DNA of 64,000 nt from Neopestalotiopsis rosae (Eukaryota > Ascomycota > Sordariomycetes > Amphisphaeriales > Sporocadaceae). This document shows positions 11,262-24,304 of the stretch, in pieces (positions within the stretch are counted from its first letter, which is position 1; the number at the start of each line of letters is the position of its first letter). The DNA is taken from contig JALGAS010000001.1 of NCBI GenBank assembly GCA_023078685.1, forward strand, positions 3,100,001 through 3,164,000, in the 5' to 3' direction. Made by a program: the position numbers and the translations under genes. A model generated the notes under the pieces. It worked only from the letters and a program-made list of their open reading frames with translations, was not told where the DNA came from and ran no database searches.

Positions 11262-13030
11262 ATGGATGTTGACCTTCCTATAACATCAAAATCACCAACT
11301 TCAACAACGACATCAACCACAGAGACAGGAACAATGCGCACTGCACTGCCAACCCGTCCGGTGGCGTCGATGGGAGAGTCGCAAGGCCCGTCTTCTTCCA
11401 ACGATGCTGCATATGCTTCTTCAGCCGGATCGCGGAGTCCGGGAACCGAAAGTTTCACGACTTCTGGAAGGGACATGGCTACATCGCTCAGCCCGTCACC
11501 AATACCGTATAGCACTATTCAAGACGAAAAGGTCGCTGGCGCCAAGGCCAGCACACCTTCTTCGACTGGCCAAAGCGGTCAAGTCTGCAGGTAAGACTTG
11601 GACTAATCTTGTTGTTTACTTTCAGGTCTAATTGTGAAACAGCAATTGCGGCACTACGAGAACTCCGTTATGGAGGCGATCTCCCCAGGGCGCCACTATC
11701 TGCAATGCTTGTGGGCTATATCTAAAGGCGAGGAATTCGCAAAGGCCTACGAATCTAAAACGGCCTCCTACTGTTGTGGCGGCATCGTCTACATCGCGAA
11801 AGTCGCCCGAGCAGACATCACCAAAGCCTTGTAGCCAAACGAATGGCGCAACCTACGTGGCTGCCGATCAGACCCAGTCGGGATCATGTCCTGGCGGAGG
11901 ACGATGCAATGGCACAGGAGGTGCAGTGGGATGCAGCGGTTGTCCGGCCTTCAACAATCGAGTAGCCAAGAGTGCACAGCTCAACAGTCTTCAGAACCAG
12001 GAGTCTTCGGCTCGCGAGAAGGACATGGGCGTGACACCGGAGCCCATCGATGTGGCCGCTGAAGAGGCGAACGGTCAAAATACCACTGTTGTTATTGCCT
12101 GCCAGAATTGTGGTACAACAGTAACTCCGTTGTGGCGTCGTGACGAGAGCGGCCACACGATATGCAATGCTTGCGGTTAGTCATCTGGAATTCATTAGGC
12201 TATTGGAGAATTGTCACTGACCATTACGCTGCATAGGTTTGTACTACAAGTTGCATGGAGTCCACCGACCGGTCACTATGAAAAAGGCCATCATCAAGAG
12301 GCGCAAGAGAGTGATCCCCGTGTCGCAAGGCGGCTCGGAGGAGGGGACACCAATGGAATCGGTCGAACAAACCGTCCAATATTCCAGTTCGGAGGAGAGG
12401 GGCAGCACGAATGCAGATGGATCGATAAATCTTGGGTTTCGCCGACGTAACGATCACCCAATGACCCTTCTGCCTGAACCTGTCCGTCACAGCCAGACCT
12501 CGACGCCTATGCCTTCTTCGGATCTGGCAGCCTACCACAATGCAGTGACTCCTCAGTCGATGGATGGTCGCGAGGATTCGTTGACGGACAACAACCGCCT
12601 GGCACCGCTGACATCGATTGCTGCACTGAGTGAGCGGCAGTCGTCCTTATCGCCGGCATCCTTCTTGTCGCCCTCTAGGAAACGTTCCTTTTCTCCAGCC
12701 GACTCGGAACCTCCTCAAAGCGAGATAGGACAGAGCGCAAAACGCCTGTCGTCGATCAAATCGATTCTAAACCCTCCAGCATCGGCACACAGTCCCATCT
12801 CCAATCCGATGGAAGATGCCGCCGAGTCTTTGAGACTATTGAGGTCTCCGGCAAGCACTTTGTACTCTGCGCCAAGCCCCATCCCACAGTCAGCGATGCC
12901 AAACCTTCCTCCGATAAACGAGAGCGAGCGAGACAAGGCTGACCGCAGGGCGGTACTTCAGCAAGAAGCCGAGAGGATGAGAGAAATTCTGGCTGCCAAA
13001 GAGCGGGAAATCGCTGCACTCGGCGAATGA
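11262..13030 (+). CDS. sre: GATA-type iron/siderophore repressor (SRE/SreA/Urbs1 family)
   Basis: Exons 11262-11590, 11643-12175 and 12237-13030; phases close to give 551 residues, the usual size of this family. It has two GATA fingers: C109-x2-C112-x17-C130-x2-C133 and C263-x2-C266-x17-C284-x2-C287. Between them lies a cysteine-rich region C192-x5-C198-x8-C207-x2-C210, the hallmark that separates siderophore repressors from other GATA factors and is thought to sense iron or an iron-sulfur cluster. Intron 1 cuts inside the first C-x2-C pair and intron 2 lies just after the last Cys of finger two. The C-terminal 30 residues form a charged coiled coil. In iron-replete cells such proteins repress siderophore synthesis and iron uptake genes by binding ATCWGATAA. 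The long ATG-poor leader and tiny uORF suggest translational control. Confidence 0.96.
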
Positions 13031-14077
13031 ACACCCACACTCGTTCGATATACGTCCGATGGACCATCACTACTGCTATGAAGAATACGAAATGGAAAAC
13101 TCATGGCTAAAATAGAAGAGGGAACAAGATCTCTCAACACCTGGCAGCAGGACACAGTACTTTTGACGACTTTGCTTTTCAACTAGTCGGAGGCGCAAAA
13201 TAGGGAATTTATACATGGACAGGCATCACAGCACATGACGAAACGACATTTTTCTGGGTATTGAGAGGCATGATTTAGAAAGGTGATTGAAGGATTGCTA
13301 AAAGCAGGCCCAAAAGCGAACCAAGGAAAACAAAACAAGCGAATCCAAAAATTTTGAAGGAAAATCGATTGATGGTTTTGAACATGGCGACAAGAGCGGG
13401 GAGCATCCTTGATTTTTTTTTTGGGACTGGAAGCATATCTTTACTAGAAGATTATCTGGGGGTTTGCGGTCTTATGTTTCTGGGAACGTCAAAGCAGCAT
13501 GGATGGAGCAAAGGGAATGCCAGTGGATGTCACTTTTGAGTGCCACATTTTGGGCTATGGAAGATAGTATCGATGTATAGCGCATTTGTCGCTCATCAAT
13601 ATTGACACACGTACATGGAACGGATTGAGTGCTATTCATCATAAAGTGCTATACTTGCATTCGAATCATGCCATTCATTGACATTGATGTCCTGTTTATA
13701 CATACGTGCCTACATAGATTGACAATCAAGTCCAAGACCGCCCTGATATAGTACCACGGAATCCATCCTCCATTGGTATACAGTTCTATTCACCTGAACT
13801 CCATCCCCCACCTGTTTTCCATTGTCTCTGAAACCAACTTCATAAAGACGTGCTCGAAAGCCCTGGTGTGTATCTCCGCCCGCCATCACAGCTAATAGTA
13901 CATGATACTACGAATCATGATTCCTCTGTCGTGTGTAAAATAAATAAAAAAGGCATGAGGAAACCGTCGATTCTTCATCGATTTGATCCATTCAATATCT
14001 TTTATTCTTTTTAAGATTTTTCCAACGACGAAAGAGGAAAAGGAGAGCAAAACCTTGTTATGGATTTTGTTGTGTGT
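13031..14077. other. Convergent intergenic region
   Basis: About 1 kb of AT-rich sequence between convergent genes, likely 3' untranslated regions of both. No coding exon or repeat is evident. Confidence 0.5.
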
Positions 14078-14946
14078 TTAGACCTGCTCGGCGCCCCAGC
14101 CGGCGTCGGCCTCGCGCATGTTGGCCGGGGGCTCAATGGAGGGGATGAACTCGAGGACGGCGTAGCCGACACCAATGAGGCCGACGAGGGAGCCGGCAAT
14201 GATGCGGAGGACGCCGCCGCCGAGGAGAATGGATCCCATGAAGATATAGACTGTGTGTGGTTTTTTCCAGTCAGCTAAAGGGACACTGTGTGCTTTTGCA
14301 ATTTGATTTTGCGTAGTCAAGGGGGAGGGCAAGAAAGAGGGGGAGGAGGGACTTGTGTGTGTGTGTGTGTTTGCAAAGCTTGGAGAGAGTCGTTCCCGGG
14401 GATCGAGAGAGAGACATGACAAGACGTACAGATACCACGGCCGATGAAGGAGAAGAGGAACGAGGCGTATCGCGAGACCTGAGGCGGGATCTGGAACTCG
14501 AGGAGGCCGATGGCGGCGCCAAAGATGATGACGTAGACACCAATGATGAAGGATTGGCTGTTGTCACAGAGATTAGATATCAGTTGCGACGGATGAGAGG
14601 GGAGGAGGGAGGGAGAGAGAGAAGACGTACAATCCATTGGCCTCGGTGAAGAACTGCGAGATACCACCAAGGATCATGATCACACCAACCGCCAGGTTGA
14701 CGATGCGACTAGACAGAGAAAGGCCATTGTCAGCAAAGATCTTGATTCGTTTGTTTGGAAAAAGGCTGCTGCGACGCGACGCGACACGACGCGGATTATC
14801 GATGGACGTTGACTTTGGAACAAGCTGATCCTCGGGATTGGAAAGAGCTCTGCCCGCCGTCGACGACGATGGCAGGGACAGCTAAGCTCGAACTTGTCTG
14901 GGTTTTTGGGTGTGTCTTTTGCTTACAAGATGTCGGACAGCTCCAT
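14078..14946 (-). CDS. Golgi membrane protein, Tvp15 / COPI-associated family
   Basis: Four exons on the minus strand: 14946-14927, 14708-14631, 14557-14430 and 14250-14078; all donors are GTAAGC, GTACGT or similar and phases close to 132 residues. The joined protein starts MELSDIFRIVNLAVGV and has four membrane helices, ending IEPPANMREADAGWGAEQV. Size, helix count and the acidic soluble tail match the COPI-associated family that includes Tvp15, a small tetraspan protein of late Golgi vesicles. The exact biochemical role of the family is unclear. Intron 3 (14251-14429) carries a GT dinucleotide run. The first exon codes for only six residues and part of a seventh, so it is easily missed by gene finders. 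Confidence 0.92.
14354..14370 (+). repeat. GT dinucleotide run within an intron
   Basis: A short perfect GT microsatellite inside intron 3 of the Tvp15-like gene. No function is apparent. Confidence 0.8.
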
Positions 14947-17900
14947 GATTGCGAAAGGATTTCGGCGCTGATGCTTAAGTGATTTGTTTTTGTCTGTAAG
15001 AGTTTTGCCTGATCGTCGGGGCTGGCAAAAGGTCGTGAATGTCTCGTCTAGGCAGAAGCTTTTTCGGGTGATGTTGTCTCTATTTTTGCGCAGACGAAAA
15101 GCAGGACAGACAGCACAGCACAGCACCAGTTGAAGCTTTGGTTGGTTTTGGGGGGCCTTTGCGCTAGGACAGCCGGGAGTCTGTTTCGCTGCGTTGCGTC
15201 AGGAGGCTAAGGTAAGCTTGGCAGACTGGATCCACTTCAGGTTTCTTCTCTCTCTGAGTCTGGAGTAGAGCTCTTTGCAATCAACAGGGGTAAGCTAGCT
15301 TCTAATGACTGGCAACTCTCGATAGATCCTGGTATAGGACTGATATACTATATGGATCTGTACAAGTTGACTGTGTTAATATCTGGCCATTATTACATTT
15401 GATATTTGATGGAGCAATTGTTCATTTCCTCGCTCTTTGCTGCAACTTTTGTAATTGACTTCTCTTTTATTATTCTTATTTTGTTATTATTATTGTACTG
15501 ACGGTGATGCGATATGCTGACCATTATATAATTGTGCCTCAGTCCTATGAATAAAAAACCATCTGGTATACAAATGTAAGCATGACATAAAATTGGTTGG
15601 AGACACCTCCAACCACAATGAATAATTAGTAAAAGCACCATCTCATACTATCAGAACTATATTTGGTTTTGTCGAGACGGTCAGGTTCCACCATTGGTGT
15701 TTTTGGTGTCAACCTGATTGCAGATATCAGGTTGTCTGTTATGGTGTCAGGGTTGAACATCCCATCGCATTGCAGGCGCCTTCAGAGATACTTTGATATG
15801 TCGCGGCAAATCGTTATAATTGTGCATTTTTCTCCCGCTTATCCACTCCGATCTAGAGTATAGATCGAGCCTGTAGCAGATCTGAGTTACATACCTAGGT
15901 AGATACATCAGCTGTGAGCCCTGGCTCAGCGCTCGAGGCAGGCCGAGACTGGTGCGATTATCCTTGGAAACGTCCAGCTCTGTCTCCGAAACAAAAGCCT
16001 GAAAATGTCCCTACCAACTTGTTGACCTTTTCAATCGGTCAGGAAAATCAGGAAGTCCCCTGTGTCCCAGACTATGCAGGACATTAGATAATGGGCACTT
16101 GGCACTTGGCACGTGAGCACCACATAGTATCAATCAACATTGCCCAGCCATGATGCCACAAAGAATAACTTGACAAAAGTTTGCTGGCCTCGTGGACTGA
16201 AACAAAACACGACCATAGTGTTCATCTGTTTTTGCGGGGGCGGAAAAGGACGTTTTTAGAGCCGCATTGCAGGTCATGTCTTGGACATACAGGCGTAAAC
16301 ATGTGGCGTGAAAGCGGTGTGAATTGCATGTGTAATCTTTGTAATGGGGGAACCTTTAATAAATGATAACGGCCAAGAAATACTTTTTGAATTGACCATA
16401 GCGTCTCTGTAATCAATCATGGGACAGCATACGAGAATGGGCAGACGAAAGTGCATGCTTTCTGTCCACAGCTACGTTGCTTGTATGACATGATGTCTGG
16501 TGTACATTTGATATGTAGCATTAACAACCAACTGCTACTACTTGCATCAGATTGCAAACTCGGTCTCCTCGTGCGATTTACAACTCAATCTCATCTCAGC
16601 AGGGACCAGCCACCACCATTAATCTTGTTCTTGGGCAGAAAATGTCGGTGATTCTGCAACAAATCTATCTAGTTTGAGATTCGTGTTATCGATCGATCCA
16701 CCTACTAGGGCAGACATTCGGATTAGATTATACACTGGCTTTGCATCATTTTGACAAGATTGGATTATGGGTCAATAAGAATAATGCTAGTCTACCAGGA
16801 GTCTAGAGAAGACAATAGAGGTTCTGGACTCCACCCAGGAACACGAGAGAAGTTCCCATCTGACAAGCATGACCTTGACGTGACAAATATCACGACATGT
16901 TCGTCAGTCAGCCGACGTCCTACTCGGGCTCAAAGGTTTTGTGGGGTTTACAAAATCATCGCTTAACATGGGGGCCGACCACCGATGGGAATACAAGAAA
17001 GTTTGCTCGAGTCGCCAGTGCATCGGGACTTTCCTGTTTCCCACGATGCCGGTTACGAGGGCCCGTTCTGACTTTCGAAACTTTGTAACCAGTCATAGCC
17101 AGACCACTTGCCCTTCCTAGGCAAGCCAGGCATGCCGTCAATGAGGCGGAAAGCTAAGTTTGGTGTATATATCATCTAGCGCAAAAGCTTCGCGGGAACA
17201 TTGGGTCCAGATGCCCCAGACTTTCCGCTTTCAACAACCCGCCCATTCCAGGCTCATCTACCCATCATCCCAGTTCTAGACAGCGTGGTGAAAGTTTGCA
17301 CTGACCACGGCAAGAGAAGGATTGTAGTAATGTGGTAGATGGCTAAAAATCCCAACGCCTTTTGAAGATTGAAGTAGCTGGTACGCTGATGGTTGGCCAT
17401 GACACACGAGGATATGTTGTATCAAGCCAATGGAGGAGGAGGCGAGTTTGGGACAACAAGAAATGGTCGGAGCTATACAACATCCGATGTGTATATTGAG
17501 CTGGGTGAAACAAACCAATAGTCCGAGACGGGTGATTCAGACCCCTGCCCCTCCAAACAAATATTCTATCTTTCCTGTTCGAAATCTAAAGGTCGGTCGG
17601 TGCTCGTACAAGAACTGGCACCGAGCAAAGTTGCGCGGCGGTACCACCACCACCACCACCCAGCATGGCTCGGCACCGACTTTTTCTGACTAGACTCATC
17701 ATTCGTGTTGAACCCGCCCCAATGGATCAAGACGAAGTGTATCGGTATTTGAGTTTTTGCTCTGTTTTTTGCTAAAAATGTACAAGGTTTCCTCAGATGT
17801 GAGCCGCATGCAGATCTGCCGCTTACCTTGCCTTGGGTGGGAGCGTGCTAAGCCATGTTCATCTGAAGAAACTGACTTTCTGCTTATTTACGGACTCCCC

Positions 17901-18331
17901 CGAGCACTTGGTTCCATACATGCTCCCACTTTTGGCATCTTCTACTTCTTTTCCTCACAACTGACCACTTTTCATCGTTTAATTGTACATTTGCCAATTT
18001 TCATTGATGAAATATCTTACTGCTTTTACAATTGAAGGAGAAAAAAAAAAGGGGAAAGAAAGAAAGAGCTGAAGATCTCGGGGGCAGCTGTCGTGAATTG
18101 TTGATTACACGAGTAGAAGGAACATCCCTAGCAGCTATATATGACCCAACCCGGTGGGGGAACTCCGAACGATTACATACTACCACAACCACGACCACGA
18201 CCACGACAAACACATTGAACGCGGCAGCTCAACCCGCGTCGACAGGAAACAAGAGATAAAAAAATTCTCAACAACAACGACCACAGCGGCACGGTTCGTC
18301 CAAGTGTATGGCAAACGAGTAAAATAAAATC
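14947..18331. other. Divergent intergenic region, gene-free
   Basis: About 3.4 kb. All open frames are below about 90 codons and none resembles a protein domain. It contains one copy of the palindrome ACCTAGGT (15893-15900), a CAC/GGT microsatellite near 17641 and CCACGA-type repeats near 18178 next to the following gene. The 1 kb before 18332 looks like a promoter and leader. Confidence 0.5.
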
Positions 18332-20386
18332 ATGACCGACTGGTTTGCCATATCGCCGCCGAGCGTGGCGGCAGCGGCAACTCCTCAGGATCCAGAACTG
18401 GTAAATATATCTCTATAATAATGCCTTCTACTTCGTGTATCATTTACACAATATTCAGTGGCACAACTAGCGGCTACTGCTGCATATTGAGTATTCGACT
18501 AACATGATCTCTCACTCACCTAGACATCTTCGAATACAACTTTACCTGAATCATCAGCAATCCCCAATGGGCCTCCGTACTTCCCAACTACAGCCCAGGT
18601 GGGCGGCCGACCTACACCATCCATTGACGATCCAGTCTGTGCAGTGTTGGCCTTCTTCTTCCTGGTAGCGACAGCAGCGCACATGACCATTTTCCAGATA
18701 AATAAGAAACATGGTCATCTCTTCGTCTTTAGCGCCATGATGTTTGCCTTCAGTCTCATTCGAGCCCTGGCACTGATACTGCGCATAGCCCAGGCGGGCT
18801 ATCCGACCAGCGGCAATGTCGCCATTGCTGCCGGTGTCCTCACCATGGCCGGTACGGTTCTTGTCTTCATCATCAACCTCTTCTTTGCCCAGCGCATCCT
18901 GCGCGGCTACCACCCCAACTTTGGCTGGAGCAAGCCCGCGCGCTTCATGTTCCGCTTCCTCGTAGCCAGCGTCGTCATCTCGCTGATCATGGTCATCGTC
19001 GCGAGCGTGCAGTCCTTCTTCACCGCCGATGAGGGCACACGGGAGCGCAGCCACAAGGTCCAGCTTTTTGGTGGTACCTACATGGCGGTCCTGGCCTTTC
19101 TACCCATCCCGATCGTGGTGCTGGCCGCCATCCTGCCGCGCAAGTACGTGATTGAAAAGTTTGGTACCGGTTCCTGGCATGCCAAGCTCTTCATTGTCCT
19201 CTTTGTGGCAGCTATTGAGAGTCTCGGCGCTGGCTTCCGCGCCGGCACCAATTTCGTGCCTCGGCCCATGGACGACCCAGCCTGGTGTGACTCCCGCGCG
19301 GCCTACTACGTCTTCAACTTTGTCTTTGACCTGATTGTCACCTACCTTTACCTGCTCAGCGGCTTCCACCGACGCTTCCACGTCCCCAATGGCGCCAATG
19401 GACCTGGCTCGTACATGGGAGCGCTGCCTACAAACAGAATGTCCCATGGCAGTATGCGGCCCATGTCGCATCAACAGCACCACGTACACGTGGCGCAACC
19501 CGCATCGTTCATGTCGAGCGAGACGCTCGCAACGCAGCTGGGCCGGGCCCCGTCACCCACGACTTCCAAGCAAAACGTCGGCTACGCCGGGTACCAGAAT
19601 GCGTCGGCCACCTCGCTCAAGAAAGGATTCGGCAACCTTACGCCACAGCAGCTGCAGCAGCAGCGCAAACAGCGAAATCGCCTCTCCAAGTCCAATCCTC
19701 GTCCCTTTGGCCGCTCCAACGCGTCGCTGGCTTCTCAGGAAACCTATGTCGGCTCCATCGCCCCCAGCTTTGCCGAGACCCCGAGTAGTTTGTATCGGGG
19801 CTACTCGCCTATGCTGCGGCATTTCCCCTCGGACCCCTTTGTGGGCATGGGCGGCGTCGACACGTCCATGCCGCTGCCACCAGTGCCTGCGCTGCCCGCG
19901 TCCGCGACCAGTGGCGCCCCTGACAGCGGGTTGGTAGGTACTGGGGCGAGTCCCGATGGTACAATCCACGAGGAGCCCGATTACGTGATGGCGGCGGCGG
20001 GCGACGTTGTTGACGCCGAGGGCCGACCCACCACGGCTTCCAGCGCCACCGGCGGCAGGGCGCGGCGTCCCAGCGACGTCTTGACCGACATGCTCGACAA
20101 GATGGAGAGTGTCCGAGAGAGCGTGGAAATGTACCGCAAGAGGGGGTCCGCCGAGAGGACCGGCTCGGGCCTGCAAGTCCGGTGGAGTGGCGCCGACTTT
20201 GATGATGAAAAGGAGGCGCTGCCGTTGCCGCCGCCGCGAACAGCACCACCAGCGAATAGTGGAGGCTACCGAGCAGTGCCGAACCAGGACGCGACGCCCA
20301 GGCCGAGTCTCTCGAGCTCGCGGTATGCTACGGAGTTTGACGACTTTGATTCGGATGAGAAAATGGGTGAGCTAAGAAAGTCATGA
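18332..20386 (+). CDS. Seven-helix fungal membrane protein with long cytosolic tail (DUF3112-like)
   Basis: Exons 18332-18400 and 18524-20386 (GTAAAT donor, CTAG acceptor, phase 0), 643 residues. After about 60 polar residues there are seven hydrophobic segments between residues about 68 and 310, with short loops. A tail of some 330 residues follows, rich in Ser, Pro, Gln and Gly and low in hydrophobics. The membrane core resembles the fungal DUF3112 family, whose function is not established. The topology (short outside N terminus, seven helices, long phosphorylatable tail) is like a G-protein-coupled receptor, but I see no receptor motif, so this is only a topological remark. The 3' end faces the PP2A gene. 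Confidence 0.85.
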
Positions 20387-21173
20387 GCGGGACTTTTTCC
20401 TCCACTGGGTTATTTCAACACCCCTTCTCCCTCCAATATCCCCCCCCACACAGGTCTCAAAAAGCCTTCTTTAATACTACGTAGCAGATTTGGGCGCTTT
20501 TTTTTTTTTTTTACACATACACACGCAGCATCATCATGGCCTCTTCTCAATTTCCTTGTACAATTGAAAGTAGATAGTCCCTGAAAACGACCACCTAGCT
20601 GGCAATTAGACAAATCTGCTTCTTTTGCAATCTCGTCGTGAACTCAATTTGTATCTGGCTTTCGTTAATGATGTTGCACGTGAGATGTACGGCAAGCATT
20701 GAGTGACGGTAACAACATTATGAATGATTCGGCGATATCAAGTCTTGCAAGTCGCAGAAAAAAATTGGATCGGTTCATCAGGGGAATCTATCATTATCTC
20801 TAGTATTTCCCGGCTCGCCATCTTCTAGCGCTTGTTCCAGACATGTACGACGAAAAACGTTGACTGCAACCGTGGGGTGAACACTGGGAGGGCATAGCCA
20901 GACCCCCTCCACTTTCCATACTCTGCGCACATTGACAGTTCTACCTGTATTACCGGGCCGAGTAGTTCCCGTCACGCCGATGCGGGTCCACGAGCTCAGC
21001 AATAGAGTTTCGCCGAAGAGTAATCGTACAGTACGCAACATGCCGTGACCTGTCGCGCTCTTCCTGCATGTCTGCACGTTTTAAGAGGGATTCTTGTTGT
21101 ATTCGTCATCATAATCTCCGAGGCTACAAACTCTAGCCCAAAGCCTTTTCGAGGCTGTGGTGCAGAGCGTTGA
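20387..21173. other. Convergent intergenic region
   Basis: About 790 bases between two convergent stop codons, with a T-tract near 20501. It has short frames only and nothing else recognisable. Confidence 0.5.
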
Positions 21174-22469
<1,296 letters not shown>

Positions 22470-24304
22470 GATGTGGAAATGGGGGGCCGGTGTGCGAAAT
22501 GTGGTGGGCGTGCAGCGTGTGGCTCGGGGGCACACGAATATCTATCTCAACGGTCCTGTCGCGGGCCTGGGGAATTTCGTGGGCGGCGGCGGCGTCGTCG
22601 TCGTGATTGTGGACGTCACGAATTTTCTGGGCGCCGGTTGAGGTGTCGCGTGATGGTCGAATGAGGGCGACGCTGGATGGGGGGTTTTGGTTTGGAAAGA
22701 AAGCTGAGATGGTGAAGAGTCGCAAATGACGTTGGGTAGGATGAGCAGGGGCAGCAGGACCTGATTAGCGTAGTTTGAGGACAGAGGGAATGCAAATCAT
22801 CAGCCAGTGCAGTGAGTGCGGTCCGGCCAAGTCAAATGTTCAGGCTGGCTGGCTCGCTGCGGGGCTCGAGATCGGAGAGGGCTGAGGAATAGGAAGAGAC
22901 GGTGGACAATAACGACTGATTTTGATCGGGCAATCCTCGAGATCAATCGGATAAGAGACCTCGAATATTCAGTCAACGAATAGAACAAGAAGGCCAATCA
23001 ATTGCACTTGGCGTAGATCTTGTTCAAAGTCTTTGTTGTTGTTGCCGCTAATGATACCTTGGGTCGGTCTGTACCTTGGGCAGAGTAGCACGCGCGCGGG
23101 GCTGGCCTAGCAATTGCTCTCTACCTACCTACCTAACCTACCTACTCAGAGCTGTTCGTCCCCCCCAAACCAAAAAAAGCTGAGCTCTGCTGGTCCGTGA
23201 CTTTGTGCGCTGACCCCAGTGCCCCTTCGCTTCCTGGCTTTTTTGTTTTGAAGACGCAATCAAGAGCCTCAACTCTAGGAGGCCCGAGCTCATCCAACCA
23301 CGAGGGCAACATTGAGGCTCATGTAACCACGGCCCAGCTATTATGACAAGTATCCAGACGCATCAACACAGTCTTCAATTGATCGGCATGTTACTTTTAT
23401 CTCCTACTTTAGTCATGGCCTATTGTGTCCCTACCCTCTTTCCTGCCAGCTGCAAAAGATGTCACTGCCCAGACCATTTGATCCGATCGATCGCGTGCTA
23501 CCCAATAGGTACCAGAAATCTACATTGTACACCTGTCTGTGCTCAATTTTGTGCTGGACGGAGATATTTATTTCCAACTTGATGGGCCTCGGTGTTGCAG
23601 ACTCCTACTTGTCATTTTGTTTCTATTGACAAATCTGGGCGACAACATGAATTTTCCTTCGTTCTTGATTTACAGGCCAGGGCAGTCAAGCTGATATTAC
23701 TGTATTGAACCCCTTGTCCACCGCCATTCATCCCCATCTATATCGTACTGAATATGAAATCACTTTTTGGCATACATTTATGTTCTTTTATGTGTTGCAA
23801 TACAAATGATACTAGAACATATTTACATAACAAATGCTATTGCAAGTGCATTGCAGCAGTCGGCATATATTTGCTTTCCAGTGCAGACCAGCAAGGAGCA
23901 TTGATGAATGGCCCAAATTTAGCGTTACTCTATCCACCACCTAGATTTGCCTAGACTCCAATCCAGTTCTTAAGTCTTGGCCAGTCACAACCCATAAGGT
24001 ATCGCTGCTCTGCCTAATTATCGTGGAGAGTCATGATCATCTTCTAGGCAGACTCGTATACTTGTTCGACCTCTTGATGAAACAATGACCAAGAAGGACT
24101 TAGTACACCACAACTAGACCCTCACGTGACAGCGCGTGTTTCTTCTTCCGGAAATAGCATTGAATCCTTTGGTTCCTCAAGGCAGCCGCGTACTAGCGAA
24201 TATGAGATGAGCCCGTGCATGGTTGCACTTTCTTTGTACTTAAAACCTAACATATCTCAACGAGATGATACAGACTGGATCTTCTTCATTAGTCGTGAAT
24301 CAAA
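22470..24304. other. Divergent intergenic region
   Basis: About 1.8 kb between divergent genes. The left part (to about 22800) looks like the PP2A leader. CTACC repeats sit near 23122. No frame above 80 codons resembles a protein. Confidence 0.5.

Noticed and set aside
19553..20176. 207-codon antisense frame in the seven-helix protein gene
   Set aside because: It lies opposite the low-complexity tail and has no protein-like features.
22470..22535. Upstream in-frame ATG extending PP2A by 22 residues
   Set aside because: The extension is Pro/Thr/His-rich and unlike PP2A proteins; the start at 22469 fits the family length.
24060..24080. GTTCGACC as a tRNA B-box
   Set aside because: No matching A-box, acceptor stem or anticodon arm around it; similar GTTCGAA hits near 4701, 10189 and 17577 also fail.
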